Shown here piece by piece: positions 34,999 through 43,636 of a stretch of DNA of 64,000 bases. Made by a program: the position numbers and the translations under genes. Source of the DNA: JAAYDI01 sp052034005 (GTDB lineage Bacteria; Planctomycetota; Planctomycetia; Pirellulales; Pirellulaceae); assembly GCA_052034005.1 (NCBI GenBank), contig JBPOJB010000031.1, positions 15,643 through 79,642 of the forward strand. Direction: 5' to 3'. The notes under the pieces are model-generated. The model was not told the DNA's origin. It did not search any database and saw only the letters and a program-made list of their open reading frames with translations. The stretch's first letter is position 1; each line of letters starts with the position of its first letter.

Positions 34999-36186
34999 AT
35001 GAGCCAAACGCTTACGAATCAGAAGGTGGTGGCCGATCCGGCAGTGGATGTACGCGGGTTGCCGGAGCGTCTGGCGCCGCTGCGCGAACAGGTCCTTGCG
35101 GATCTGACGATGTTGGCGCAGATCCCGGCGCCCACCGGCGAGGAGGAGCAGCGCGTCCGATACGTGCTGGATCGGTTCGTGGAGGCGAGCCTGCCGGAAG
35201 CGGGACCCGACGAGATCGGCAACGCGGCGGGTCTGTTGCCCGGCACGCGTGGCCAGCGCACGATCATGCTCGTGGCGCATTTGGACACGATTTATCCGCG
35301 ATCGGTCAACCACAACGTGACGGTGGAGCCGGACCGGGTCCTCGGCCCGGGCGTGGGCGACAACGCGTTGGGCGTGGCGGCGATGTCGCTGGTTCCCATC
35401 TGCCTGGCGCACCTGGGGATCCAACTGGAATCGCATCTCCAGCTGCTCGGCACGGTCCGGTCGTTGGGTCGGTGCAACCACGAGGGGTTGCGGTTCCACC
35501 TGGACCACCTGCCGCAGCCGGTCGATTGCGGGATTGTGGTCGAGGGGCTGCAACTCGGTCGCGCCAACTACTTGTCGATCGGCAAGATCCGGGGCGACAT
35601 CGTGTGCGACGTGTGTCACGACAAGCTCCGGAGCGACCGATCGCAGAACGCGCTGGTCGTGTTGAACCAGGTGATCAACCGGATCCTGAGCATTGCGGTG
35701 CCCACCCGGCCCTACACGAAGATCCGGCTGGCGAAGATGCATGCCGGGCTGAGCTACGACAGCGAGCCGGACCACGCGGAGCTGGGGTTCGAGGTGGTGA
35801 GTCATTCGGATGAGATGATCGAGGAGATTCGTCGGGCCATGGACGACGCGGTGGCCGAGATGGCAGCCCAGCATGGCGTGGACTGCACCCTGGACTGTTT
35901 CTTCCGGCGCGAGACGGGCGGCATCCCGTTTTCGCATCCGCTGGTGAAGGCGGCCCTGGACGTGATGGCCCAGTTGGAGATTGAGCCCGACTTGGGCCGC
36001 GGTCCGTCGGAGCTGCCGGAGTTCATCTGCCGCAAGATCCCGGCCCTCACGTTGGGAATCACCCGCGGGGAGAAGAACCAGGAGAACGAACCGGACTATG
36101 TGCTGATCGAGCCGATCCTGTTGGGGCTCGCGCAGCTGCTGGGCGTGATCCTCGAATTGGACCAGGGGGTCTGCGATGAATCTTGA
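34999..36186 (+). CDS. M20-peptidase-like protein with degenerate active site
   Basis: 395 residues from ATG 34999, with a strong GGAGGT upstream. The N-terminal half follows the M20 metallopeptidase fold: metal ligands His94 and Asp96 in LVAHLDTIYP and Asp121 in GVGDNALGVAAM are kept. However, the catalytic Glu-Glu pair that should follow (GEEG-type motif) is replaced by LGTVRSLGRCNHEGL, and the C-terminal His ligand region reads RGEKNQENEPDYVLIEP without His. The protein is thus probably not an ordinary peptidase. It opens the glycoside operon and overlaps gpgS by 11 bases (36176-36186), so it is co-translated with it. Confidence 0.75.
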   Translation: MSQTLTNQKVVADPAVDVRGLPERLAPLREQVLADLTMLAQIPAPTGEEEQRVRYVLDRFVEASLPEAGPDEIGNAAGLLPGTRGQRTIMLVAHLDTIYPRSVNHNVTVEPDRVLGPGVGDNALGVAAMSLVPICLAHLGIQLESHLQLLGTVRSLGRCNHEGLRFHLDHLPQPVDCGIVVEGLQLGRANYLSIGKIRGDIVCDVCHDKLRSDRSQNALVVLNQVINRILSIAVPTRPYTKIRLAKMHAGLSYDSEPDHAELGFEVVSHSDEMIEEIRRAMDDAVAEMAAQHGVDCTLDCFFRRETGGIPFSHPLVKAALDVMAQLEIEPDLGRGPSELPEFICRKIPALTLGITRGEKNQENEPDYVLIEPILLGLAQLLGVILELDQGVCDES

Positions 36187-37171
36187 CCAATTCCTGACAG
36201 AGCGGACGTTTCACCACTCGGCGTTCTGGGACCGGCGCTGGCTGGCCGAGGAGAAGGCGCGTCAAGGGCTGACGATCTCGCTGTGCCTGCCGGCCTACAA
36301 CGAGGAGCGGACGATCGGGAAGGAGATCGTGATCTACAAATCGGAGCTGCACGATCGGTACCCGCTGGTCGACGAGATCGCCGTAATCGATTCCGGCAGC
36401 ACCGACCGGACGCGCGAGATCGCGGCCAGTTTCGGGGCGCAGGTGTATCTGGCGGAGGAGCACCTGCCGCAGTACGCCGCGCACCGCGGGAAGGGCGAGA
36501 ACCTGTGGAAGGCGCTGTACCTGCTGCGCGGTGACGTGATCGTGTTCGTGGATGCGGACATCACCAACACGCATCCGCGGTTCGTCTACGGGTTGCTCGG
36601 CCCGTTGATCCAGGATCCGGAAGTCCACTATGTCAAGGCCTTCTACGACCGGCCGCTCGCCTCCTCATCTGGGATCCGGCCCACCGGGGGCGGCCGCGTC
36701 ACCGAGATCCTGATCCGGCCGTTGTTCAGCTTGTTCTACCCGGACCTGACCGGCATCATCCAGCCGTTGTCCGGCGAATACGCGGGGAGGCGCAGCATCT
36801 TCGAGCAGATCCCGTTCCCGGTCGGCTACGGGGTCGAAACGGCCATGCTGATCGACATCTACGGCAAGCTGGGGCTGGGCGGCTTCGCCCAGACGGACCT
36901 CGACATCCGCGTCCATCGCAACCAGGAGACCACCGCGTTGGGACGCATGGCGTTCGGCGTCCTGCGGACCTTCTTTGCCCGGCTCACCCGCGACCAGAAA
37001 GCCCAGCTCCACGCGACGCTGCCGACGATCATGCGACAGTTCACCGTCACCAACGGCGAGTTCGATTACCTGGAGCATGTGATCGAGGAGTTGGAACGTC
37101 CGCCGATGATGGAGATCCCGGAGTACCGCGAGAAGTTCCATGTCACGCGCGAGCAGACGGTCGAGGCATGA
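36176..37171 (+). CDS. gpgS: Glucosyl-3-phosphoglycerate synthase
   Basis: A GT-A glycosyltransferase (family GT81) that joins NDP-glucose to D-3-phosphoglycerate, the first step to glucosylglycerate solutes. Visible features are ISLCLPAYNEERTIGKE for nucleotide-sugar binding, EIAVIDSGSTDRTRE, the metal-binding DAD in FVDADITNTHP (Asp126 and Asp128), and the family-specific PLSGEYAGRRSIFEQIPFPVGYGVETAMLID. At 331 residues the size is right. It overlaps its neighbours on both sides, with 11 bases upstream and 4 bases downstream (ATGA at 37168). Confidence 0.92.
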   Translation: MNLDQFLTERTFHHSAFWDRRWLAEEKARQGLTISLCLPAYNEERTIGKEIVIYKSELHDRYPLVDEIAVIDSGSTDRTREIAASFGAQVYLAEEHLPQYAAHRGKGENLWKALYLLRGDVIVFVDADITNTHPRFVYGLLGPLIQDPEVHYVKAFYDRPLASSSGIRPTGGGRVTEILIRPLFSLFYPDLTGIIQPLSGEYAGRRSIFEQIPFPVGYGVETAMLIDIYGKLGLGGFAQTDLDIRVHRNQETTALGRMAFGVLRTFFARLTRDQKAQLHATLPTIMRQFTVTNGEFDYLEHVIEELERPPMMEIPEYREKFHVTREQTVEA

Positions 37172-38715
37172 ACGTCGCAATCCTGCATTACCACCTGAAC
37201 CACGGCGGCGTGACCCAGGTCATCGCCAACCAGCTCCGGGCGCTCGACCAGGTGTGTGCTCGATCGGACGGCCTGCGGGTGGCGCTGCTGAGCGACGGCC
37301 AGACGGCCGGGTGGCCCGCCGACCTGGGCGCACGCCTGACCACGGTCGAGCTGGCCATGCGCGTCGTGCCGGGCCTGCGATACGACGAGCGTCCGGAGTC
37401 GGATGCCCAACGCCTGGCCGAGGAGCTCCTGGCCCAGTTCTCGGCGCTCGGCTGGCGCCCGGACGAAACCATCCTGCATGTGCACAATCACAGCCTGGGC
37501 AAGAACGCGTCATTGCCCGGCGCCCTGCGCCGGCTGGCGGACCGGGGCTTCGCGCTGCTGCTCCAGATCCACGACTTCGCGGAAGACTGCCGCCCGAAGA
37601 ACTATCGCCACCTGGCCGCCGCCTGGCAGGCGGTCGACTTGGCGCCGACGCTCTATCCGCAGGCCGCGCACGTCCACTATGCCGTGCTGAATCGACGGGA
37701 CCACGACCTGCTGGCACGCGCCGGTGTGCCGGCCGACCGGCTGCACTACCTGCCGAACCCGTCCGAACCGCGCGGCCGTCCCGCCGACCGGTCCGCCGCG
37801 CGGGCGCAACTGTGCGCGCGGTTCGGCGTGCCCCGGGACGCACGGTTTCTGCTCTATCCGGTGCGGGCGATCCGGCGCAAGAACATCGGCGAAGCCCTCT
37901 TGTGGTCGGTGCTCGGCGGACCGGGGACGCACCTGGGCGTGACCTTGGCGCCGCTCAATCCGGCCGAGCAGGCCTGTTACCGGCACTGGAAGGAGCTGGC
38001 ACGTGAGCTGCGGCTGCCGGTCCATTTCGAGATCGGAGGCAGCGGCGGACTGCCGCTGGACCTGAACATGGCGGCGGCCGACCTGGTGCTGACGACCAGC
38101 GTCACGGAGGGGTTCGGCATGGTCTTCCTGGAATCCTGGCTGGCCGACCGCATGCTGGTGGGCCGGGACCTGCCGGAGATCACGCGCGACTTCCGGGCGG
38201 CGGGCCTGCAGCTGGCATGTGTCTCGCACAAGCTGTCCATCCCGCTCGAGCTGGTCGGCCGGGATGCGTTCCTGGACGCGCTGATGGCCGGCTGCGCGGC
38301 TCAGCGTCGCGCGTATGGTCGCCCGGCGGTCGACGACGCGTCACTGGCCGCCGCCGTGCTGGCGCGGACCGCCGACGACACGGTGGATTTCGGGGACCTG
38401 GACCCGCGGTGGCAGACGCGCATCTTGCGGCGCGCGACGTCCGATGCGGGGCTCCGCGACGACCTGGTGCGCCTCAACCCGTTCGTCGTCCGCGCCTGGG
38501 ACTTGCCGCGGTACGAGCGGCAGTCGTTGATCGCCTGGAACCGATGCGTCGTGCGTGAGGAGTATTCGTTAGCGGCCAGCGGCGCTCGGCTATGGCACGC
38601 CTACCGGCGCACGTCGGCCAGCCCGCGCGGGGCGCGGATCACCGCACTTCCCCACACGGACCGCGTGCTGGATGAGTTCCTGGTTCCGGACCGCTTCCGA
38701 CCTCTTCGTGGATGA
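37168..38715 (+). CDS. GT-B glycosyltransferase of the glycoside operon
   Basis: 515 residues, starting inside the gpgS stop (4-base overlap). The N-terminus NVAILHYHLNHGGVTQVIANQ has the Gly-rich loop of GT4-like retaining transferases, and the C-terminal nucleotide-sugar site contains LTTSVTEGFGMVFLESWLADR with the E-x7-E type spacing. Between them is RFLLYPVRAIRRKNIGEALL. In a gpgS cluster it is a candidate for the second sugar transfer, or for a further glycosylation, but the donor (for example GDP-mannose) is an inference. A C-terminal extension of about 90 residues is Arg-rich. Confidence 0.78.
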   Translation: MNVAILHYHLNHGGVTQVIANQLRALDQVCARSDGLRVALLSDGQTAGWPADLGARLTTVELAMRVVPGLRYDERPESDAQRLAEELLAQFSALGWRPDETILHVHNHSLGKNASLPGALRRLADRGFALLLQIHDFAEDCRPKNYRHLAAAWQAVDLAPTLYPQAAHVHYAVLNRRDHDLLARAGVPADRLHYLPNPSEPRGRPADRSAARAQLCARFGVPRDARFLLYPVRAIRRKNIGEALLWSVLGGPGTHLGVTLAPLNPAEQACYRHWKELARELRLPVHFEIGGSGGLPLDLNMAAADLVLTTSVTEGFGMVFLESWLADRMLVGRDLPEITRDFRAAGLQLACVSHKLSIPLELVGRDAFLDALMAGCAAQRRAYGRPAVDDASLAAAVLARTADDTVDFGDLDPRWQTRILRRATSDAGLRDDLVRLNPFVVRAWDLPRYERQSLIAWNRCVVREEYSLAASGARLWHAYRRTSASPRGARITALPHTDRVLDEFLVPDRFRPLRG

Positions 38716-38724
38716 GAGGACTCG

Positions 38725-39660
38725 ATGACCATACCCACCATGGTGCGCGATATCCTGCGTCAGCACTCGTCACCCCGGCGCCCGCAGGAGACCGGTTGGC
38801 AGCCGATTCTCACCAGGTTGCGCGGGATCCGGGCGGTTCTGTTCGACATCTACGGCACGCTGTTTGTCAGCAGCGCGCGGAGTATCGGTGTTGTCGATCC
38901 AGTGCCGGCCGGCGTGGCGTTCGGTGAAGCGTTGGCGGCCGTCGGCCTCACCTGCCTCTGCACGCCCGACGCGGGCGCTCAACGGCTCAGCGACGTCATT
39001 CGCAGCGTCCACGCCGAGGGCCGCCGGCGCGGGCACGAATGCCCCGAAGTCGACATCCTCGAGGTCTGGCGCCGGACGCTCGAATCGTTGATGGATGAGG
39101 GTGTGCTGGCGGACTGTGCGATCGACGCCGCGCGGCTCGCGCGGCTGGCGGTCGAATTCGAGTGCCGCACGAACCCCGTGTGGCCGATGCCGCACCTGCG
39201 GACCTGTTGGGACGCCTTGCGCGCGGGCGGCGTGCGGATCGGCTTGATCAGCAACGCCCAGTTCTACACGCCGGAGCTGTTCCCGGCCCTCCTGGGCGGT
39301 TCGGCGGAAACGCTGGGCGTCACGCCGCAACTGCAGTTCTACTCGTACGTCTGCGGCGCCGCGAAGCCGGGGACGCGGTTGTTCTTGACCGCGCGCGAGA
39401 CGCTCCGCAAACTGCAGATCCGGCCCGAGGAGACCTTGTGCGTGGGCAACGATATGCGGAACGACGTCGTCCCGGCCGCCGCCGTCGGCTTCCGGACCGC
39501 CCTGTTTGCGGGCGACCGGCAGAGTCTCGGGTGCACGCCCAGCCCGTTCGGCCCGGCGGCGCCGGACCTGGTGCTCACCGATCTCGCCCAGTTGCCCTCC
39601 TGCCTCGGCCCGACCAAGGGCACTCGGCGAGACGGCGTGGCCTGGTACCGCGCCTGGTGA
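38725..39660 (+). CDS. HAD-superfamily hydrolase (candidate solute phosphatase)
   Basis: 311 residues from ATG 38725, with GAGAGGA upstream. Motif I reads VLFDIYGTLF: the nucleophile Asp41 is present, but the usual second Asp is Tyr43, as in haloacid dehalogenases and some HAD phosphatases. Motif II is GLISNA, the Lys of motif III is in GAAKPGTRLF, and motif IV is CVGNDMRNDVVPAAAVG. By position it is the candidate phosphatase for the phosphorylated glycoside made by the neighbouring transferases, comparable to the MggB step described in Rhodopirellula baltica. The Tyr substitution makes the exact chemistry uncertain. Confidence 0.75.
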   Translation: MTIPTMVRDILRQHSSPRRPQETGWQPILTRLRGIRAVLFDIYGTLFVSSARSIGVVDPVPAGVAFGEALAAVGLTCLCTPDAGAQRLSDVIRSVHAEGRRRGHECPEVDILEVWRRTLESLMDEGVLADCAIDAARLARLAVEFECRTNPVWPMPHLRTCWDALRAGGVRIGLISNAQFYTPELFPALLGGSAETLGVTPQLQFYSYVCGAAKPGTRLFLTARETLRKLQIRPEETLCVGNDMRNDVVPAAAVGFRTALFAGDRQSLGCTPSPFGPAAPDLVLTDLAQLPSCLGPTKGTRRDGVAWYRAW

Positions 39661-39712
39661 GGGAAGTACACCGGCAAGTTGCAGCCTTCGGGCTAGAAGG
39701 AAACCGCGCAAG

Positions 39713-40984
39713 ATGCTCTTCCCGTTGCATGTCGGCTTCGTGTCCACGCGTTTCGCCGGGACCGATGGGGTGTCGCTTGAGAGCGCCAAATGGGCGCAGG
39801 TGCTGTGGGATCTCGAGTGCGTCAGCTACTGGTACGCCGGCAAGTTGGACCGCGATCCGGCTACCAGCATGATCGTCCCGGAAGCGTTCTTCGAACACCC
39901 GGACAACGTCGTGATCAACGAGCAGGTGTTCGGCCGCCTGCGGCGGTCGGCCGACGTGACCCGCCGGATCTACAACCAGGCCGACATGCTCAAGCGGACC
40001 TTGTACGACTTCGTCCAGCGGTTCGCCATCGACGTGCTGATCCTCGAAAACGCGCTGTGCATCCCGGTCCACCTGCCCCTGGGCATCGCCTTGACCAACT
40101 TCCTGGCCGAAACAGGGTTCCCCGCCATCGCGCACCACCATGACTTCTACTGGGAACGCAGCCGGTTCTCCGTCAACGCCGTGGGCGACTACCTGCAGAT
40201 GTCCTTTCCGCCGGCGCTGCCCATGATCCAGCACGTGACGATCAACACGTTCGGCCAGCAGGAGTTGGCCCATCGCAAGGGTTGCCCCTCGGAGCTGATC
40301 CCGAACGTCCTGGACTTCGAAACCGGCCCGCCGCCCATGGACGATTATGCCGTCGACCTGCGCAGCGAAATCGGCCTCGAGCCCTACGATATCATGGTCC
40401 TGCAACCGACGCGCGTGGTGCCGCGCAAGGGCATCGAACTGGCCATCAACCTCGTCGCGGCGCTGAAGGACTCGCGCCTGAAACTCGTGGTCACACACGA
40501 GTCCGGCGACGAGGGGCTCGATTACCGCAATGCGCTCGTGCATCTGGCCGAGAGTGCCGATGTGGACCTGCGGTTCATCGATGCCCGGGTCGGCCCTGCG
40601 CGGGGCAAGGATGCGCTGGGCCGCAAGACCTACTCGCTGGCCGATGTCTACCGGACCGCGGACCTCGTCTCCTACCCCAGCCTGTACGAGGGGTTCGGCA
40701 ACGCGTTTCTCGAGGCCGTGTTCTTCCGCAAGCCGATCGTCATCAAGCGGTATTCGATCTTCATCACGGACATCGAGCCCAAGGGCTTCCAGACGATCCC
40801 CGTGGACGTCTTCCCGACCTGGGACGTGCTGGACAAGGTCCGGCGCGTCATCAACGATCCGGCGTACCGGAGGAAGATGGTGGATCACAACTACGAGCTG
40901 GCCAAGACATTCTTCAGTTACTCGGTCCTGCGGCGGAAGCTGCGCGCGCTGTTGGCCAACGTCACGGGGTCGTACGATACCTGA
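39713..40984 (+). CDS. GT4-like glycosyltransferase (candidate mannosyltransferase for MGG)
   Basis: 423 residues starting at ATG 39713 (AGAAGGA upstream). The N-terminus FPLHVGFVSTRFAGTDGVSLESAKWAQVL is the acceptor-binding region of a GT-B retaining transferase. The C-terminal domain has VLQPTRVVPRKGIELAINLV and the nucleotide-sugar motif YPSLYEGFGNAFLEAVFFRKP. Proteins of this type use GDP-mannose or UDP-glucose. In this operon it could be the enzyme adding mannose to glucosylglycerate or its phosphate (MggA- or MggS-like). This assignment rests on context. Confidence 0.78.
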   Translation: MLFPLHVGFVSTRFAGTDGVSLESAKWAQVLWDLECVSYWYAGKLDRDPATSMIVPEAFFEHPDNVVINEQVFGRLRRSADVTRRIYNQADMLKRTLYDFVQRFAIDVLILENALCIPVHLPLGIALTNFLAETGFPAIAHHHDFYWERSRFSVNAVGDYLQMSFPPALPMIQHVTINTFGQQELAHRKGCPSELIPNVLDFETGPPPMDDYAVDLRSEIGLEPYDIMVLQPTRVVPRKGIELAINLVAALKDSRLKLVVTHESGDEGLDYRNALVHLAESADVDLRFIDARVGPARGKDALGRKTYSLADVYRTADLVSYPSLYEGFGNAFLEAVFFRKPIVIKRYSIFITDIEPKGFQTIPVDVFPTWDVLDKVRRVINDPAYRRKMVDHNYELAKTFFSYSVLRRKLRALLANVTGSYDT

Positions 40985-41043
40985 TCCGCGCCGAGGACCG
41001 GACGTGTGAGGCCTGCTGCGACCCGAAACAGCGAGATGTCGAG

Positions 41044-42774
41044 ATGCCCCCTGCCACCGCACTGCGATCGCAATTGCTCGAATGCCTGAACCCGCTCTAC
41101 GGGCAGCGCGCGGCCGCCTGCCTGGACCGGATCATGGCGTTGGCCGCACGGTTCGGCAGCCGGCCGGCCGGGCGAGACTGCGCGCTGTGGGACGAGCGCG
41201 ACGTGGTCTTGATCACGTACGGCGACCAGGTCCGCCGCCACGGTCAGGCACCGCTGGAGACGCTGCGACAGTTCCTCCTGCAACAGGGCCTGCGGGACCT
41301 GATCAGCATCGTGCACGTGCTGCCGTTCTGTCCGTCCAGCTCGGATGATGGGTTTTCGGTGAGCGATTACCGGCAAGTGGACCCTGCGCTGGGCGCCTGG
41401 CAGGACCTGCACCGGCTGGGCGAGTCGTTCAGCCTGATGTTCGACCTGGTCCTCAACCACTGCTCGGCGCGCCACGACTGGTTCCAGGCCTATCTCGCGG
41501 GCCGGCCGCCCTACACCGGATACTTCATCGAAGCGGATCCGGCGCTCGATCTGTCCCTGGTGACTCGGCCCCGCAGCAGCCCCGTGCTGACGTCCGTGCA
41601 GACCGCGACCGGGCTGCGCCATGTCTGGACGACGTTCAGCGCGGACCAGGTGGATCTGAACTGGAGCAATCCTGAACTCCTGCTCGAGATGCTGGACATC
41701 CTGCTCTTCTATGTGGCGCAGGGTGCCCGCATCATCCGCCTCGATGCGATAGCCTACCTCTGGAAACGCGTGGGGACGCCCTGCATCCATCTGCCCGAAA
41801 CGCACCTGGTGGTCAAGCTGCTGCGCAGGCTGCTGGACGCGCTGGCGCCCGGCACGCTGCTGTTGACCGAGACGAATGTGCCGCAACGCGAGAACCTCAG
41901 CTATTTCGGCGCGGGCGACGAAGCGCACCTGGTCTACCAGTTCAGCCTGCCGCCCCTTGCGCTGGATGCCTTCTCCAGCGGCGATGCCCGCGCCTGGATG
42001 GACTGGCTGGCCGCGCTGGAGCCGGCCCGACCTGGCACCGCGTACCTGAACTTCACCGCCTCGCATGATGGCGTCGGGCTCCGACCGCTGGAAGAACTGC
42101 TGCCGGCCCAACGCGTGGAACGACTCATCGCCGCCATGCACGCGCGCGGCGGATTGATCAGCACACGCCGCCTGCCGGATGGGCGCGAACGCGCTTACGA
42201 ACTGAACATCGCGTACTTCTCCGCGCTGGACGATCCCGACCGGCCGGGGGGCGCGGCGCACGTGCGACGGTTCCTGGCCTCCCAAGCGGTCATGCTGGCG
42301 CTGCGAGGCATCCCGGCCGTCTACTTCCACAGCCTGGTCGCCACCCCCAACGCCCTGGACGGCGTGCGGCAAACCGGCCGCGCGCGAAGCATCAACCGGC
42401 ATAAGTTCGACTGGGACCCGTTGCAGGCCCGCCTGGCAGACCCGAACGGCGCGCCGCGCCAGGTGCTCGACCTGTACCGCCACATGCTCGACACTCGCCG
42501 CCAGCAACCGGCGTTTCACCCGGATGCCCATCAGGAGGTCGTGGCCCTCCATCCCGAGGCCGTGGTCTCCTTCCTGCGCATATGCCCCAAGCAGGGTCAG
42601 CACATCCTCGTCGCCGTGAATGTCTCGCATCGACCTGTGTCGGTCGCCCTCCCGGCACCCTTCGACCGGGACCGCCCGACCGCACTGCTGTCGATCGGCG
42701 CCCAATGGGAAACAACCAGACAACTACAGTTGAGCCCGGCCGGCGCCGTCTGGTTGCGCGCTGCCGGCACCTGA
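41044..42774 (+). CDS. GH13 sucrose-phosphorylase-like enzyme
   Basis: 576 residues from ATG 41044. The (beta/alpha)8 barrel shows the GH13 catalytic residues: nucleophile Asp234 in RIIRLDAIAYLWK, acid/base Glu276 in LLLTETNVPQREN, and the transition-state Asp342 in FTASHDGVG. HVLPFCPSSSDDGFSVSDY near residue 91 and the FDLVLNHCS region are typical of the sucrose/glucosylglycerate phosphorylase subfamily (GH13_18). Ending an operon with gpgS, it probably phosphorolyses a glucoside such as glucosylglycerate, letting the cell recover the solute, but sucrose cannot be excluded. Confidence 0.87.
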   Translation: MPPATALRSQLLECLNPLYGQRAAACLDRIMALAARFGSRPAGRDCALWDERDVVLITYGDQVRRHGQAPLETLRQFLLQQGLRDLISIVHVLPFCPSSSDDGFSVSDYRQVDPALGAWQDLHRLGESFSLMFDLVLNHCSARHDWFQAYLAGRPPYTGYFIEADPALDLSLVTRPRSSPVLTSVQTATGLRHVWTTFSADQVDLNWSNPELLLEMLDILLFYVAQGARIIRLDAIAYLWKRVGTPCIHLPETHLVVKLLRRLLDALAPGTLLLTETNVPQRENLSYFGAGDEAHLVYQFSLPPLALDAFSSGDARAWMDWLAALEPARPGTAYLNFTASHDGVGLRPLEELLPAQRVERLIAAMHARGGLISTRRLPDGRERAYELNIAYFSALDDPDRPGGAAHVRRFLASQAVMLALRGIPAVYFHSLVATPNALDGVRQTGRARSINRHKFDWDPLQARLADPNGAPRQVLDLYRHMLDTRRQQPAFHPDAHQEVVALHPEAVVSFLRICPKQGQHILVAVNVSHRPVSVALPAPFDRDRPTALLSIGAQWETTRQLQLSPAGAVWLRAAGT

Positions 42775-42887
42775 CGACCGGCAGCCGGTTCCTTGGCGCG
42801 ACTCGCGAAGCGCCGGCTCCGAGAAGACCTGCCGCGTGGTCGACGCCGGCGCCGGCCCGCGACGTCTCCACGACGGTTCTTGCGGCG

Positions 42888-43148
42888 TCACCGGGCGCGG
42901 TGCGCGACCATCTCGCCGACCACGTGCAAGGTCGGCACACCCGGGAGCCCCAGCGGCGCGGGGCTCGCACCCGTCCGGTCGTCTTCAAACGACTTGACCG
43001 CCTCCTGCAGCTCGCCGCGGATAATCCGCACTTCAGGGGGGGCTTGGATCCCCAGTGAAATCCGGTTGCCCGCCACGCGGTTAACGACCACCGTGACGTT
43101 GTCACCGATGACGATTTGCTCGCCAACTTTACGCGTTAGGACTAACAT
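42888..43148 (-). CDS. csrA: Carbon storage regulator CsrA
   Basis: A post-transcriptional RNA-binding regulator that blocks ribosome-binding sites at GGA motifs. It starts at ATG 43148 behind a very strong AAGGAGG. The core is textbook: LVLTRKVGEQIVIGDNVTVVV with the RNA-contacting residues near the N-terminus, and ISLGIQAPPEVRIIRGEL. The usual length is about 60-75 residues; here the 86-residue product has a C-terminal extension (GASPAPLGLPGVPTLHVVGEMVAHRAR) of unknown role. It is convergent with the glycoside operon and divergent from the giant gene. Confidence 0.93.
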   Translation of the reverse strand: MLVLTRKVGEQIVIGDNVTVVVNRVAGNRISLGIQAPPEVRIIRGELQEAVKSFEDDRTGASPAPLGLPGVPTLHVVGEMVAHRAR

Positions 43149-43636
43149 GATGTGATCCTCCTTGATGAGTGGTGCCGGCTCGTACGTTCCCCAACTACAC
43201 CCCACCTAATCGCAAGACAGGCTTCGCGGCCCTCAAACACACGGCCGCTTAGTTCGAATCCGTGGCCACCCGCAACCTGGGCCGGTTCGATGCTCGTGGG
43301 CAGGCATGAAGCGCTTACTCTAGTAGACAGATGAGCAGCAAAGGTGATGCCGAAATTTTGCGGATAATTCCGAAATTTCTTCAATTCTTCCTAAGTCCTT
43401 ACCGACACGCTGGTTGCAAAATCGACCCCAAACCGAGCCGCCGCGTGATCGTCGGCCGGCGATGGGAAAAAAAGGCGCACGATGGGAACAATTTTCCAGC
43501 TTTGAGATGCCAGCACTGCTAGCAGGCGGTCCCCGGGGGGATTTGGTTTACACTACAGGGTGCCGCAACTAAAGTGGAAATTGGCTGCAACTTGTTGTCC
43601 CGCAATGGCTAACTCACCATTCTGAGGAATACTCAC
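43149..43636. other. Regulatory intergenic region between csrA and the giant gene
   Basis: 488 bases, more AT-rich than the surroundings. They contain a promoter candidate for the giant gene (listed separately) and two direct copies of CCGAAATTT at 43350-43358 and 43370-43378, exactly 20 bases apart (about two helical turns). No gene is supported. Confidence 0.5.
43547..43575 (+). promoter_or_regulatory. Promoter candidate for the giant secretin-module gene
   Basis: TTTACA at 43547-43552 and TAAAGT at 43570-43575 with a 17-base spacer, about 60 bases before the GTG start. The match is 5 of 6 and 4 of 6 to the sigma-70 consensus. The operon downstream at 53244 has a candidate with a similar -10 box (TAGAGT). 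Confidence 0.45.
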
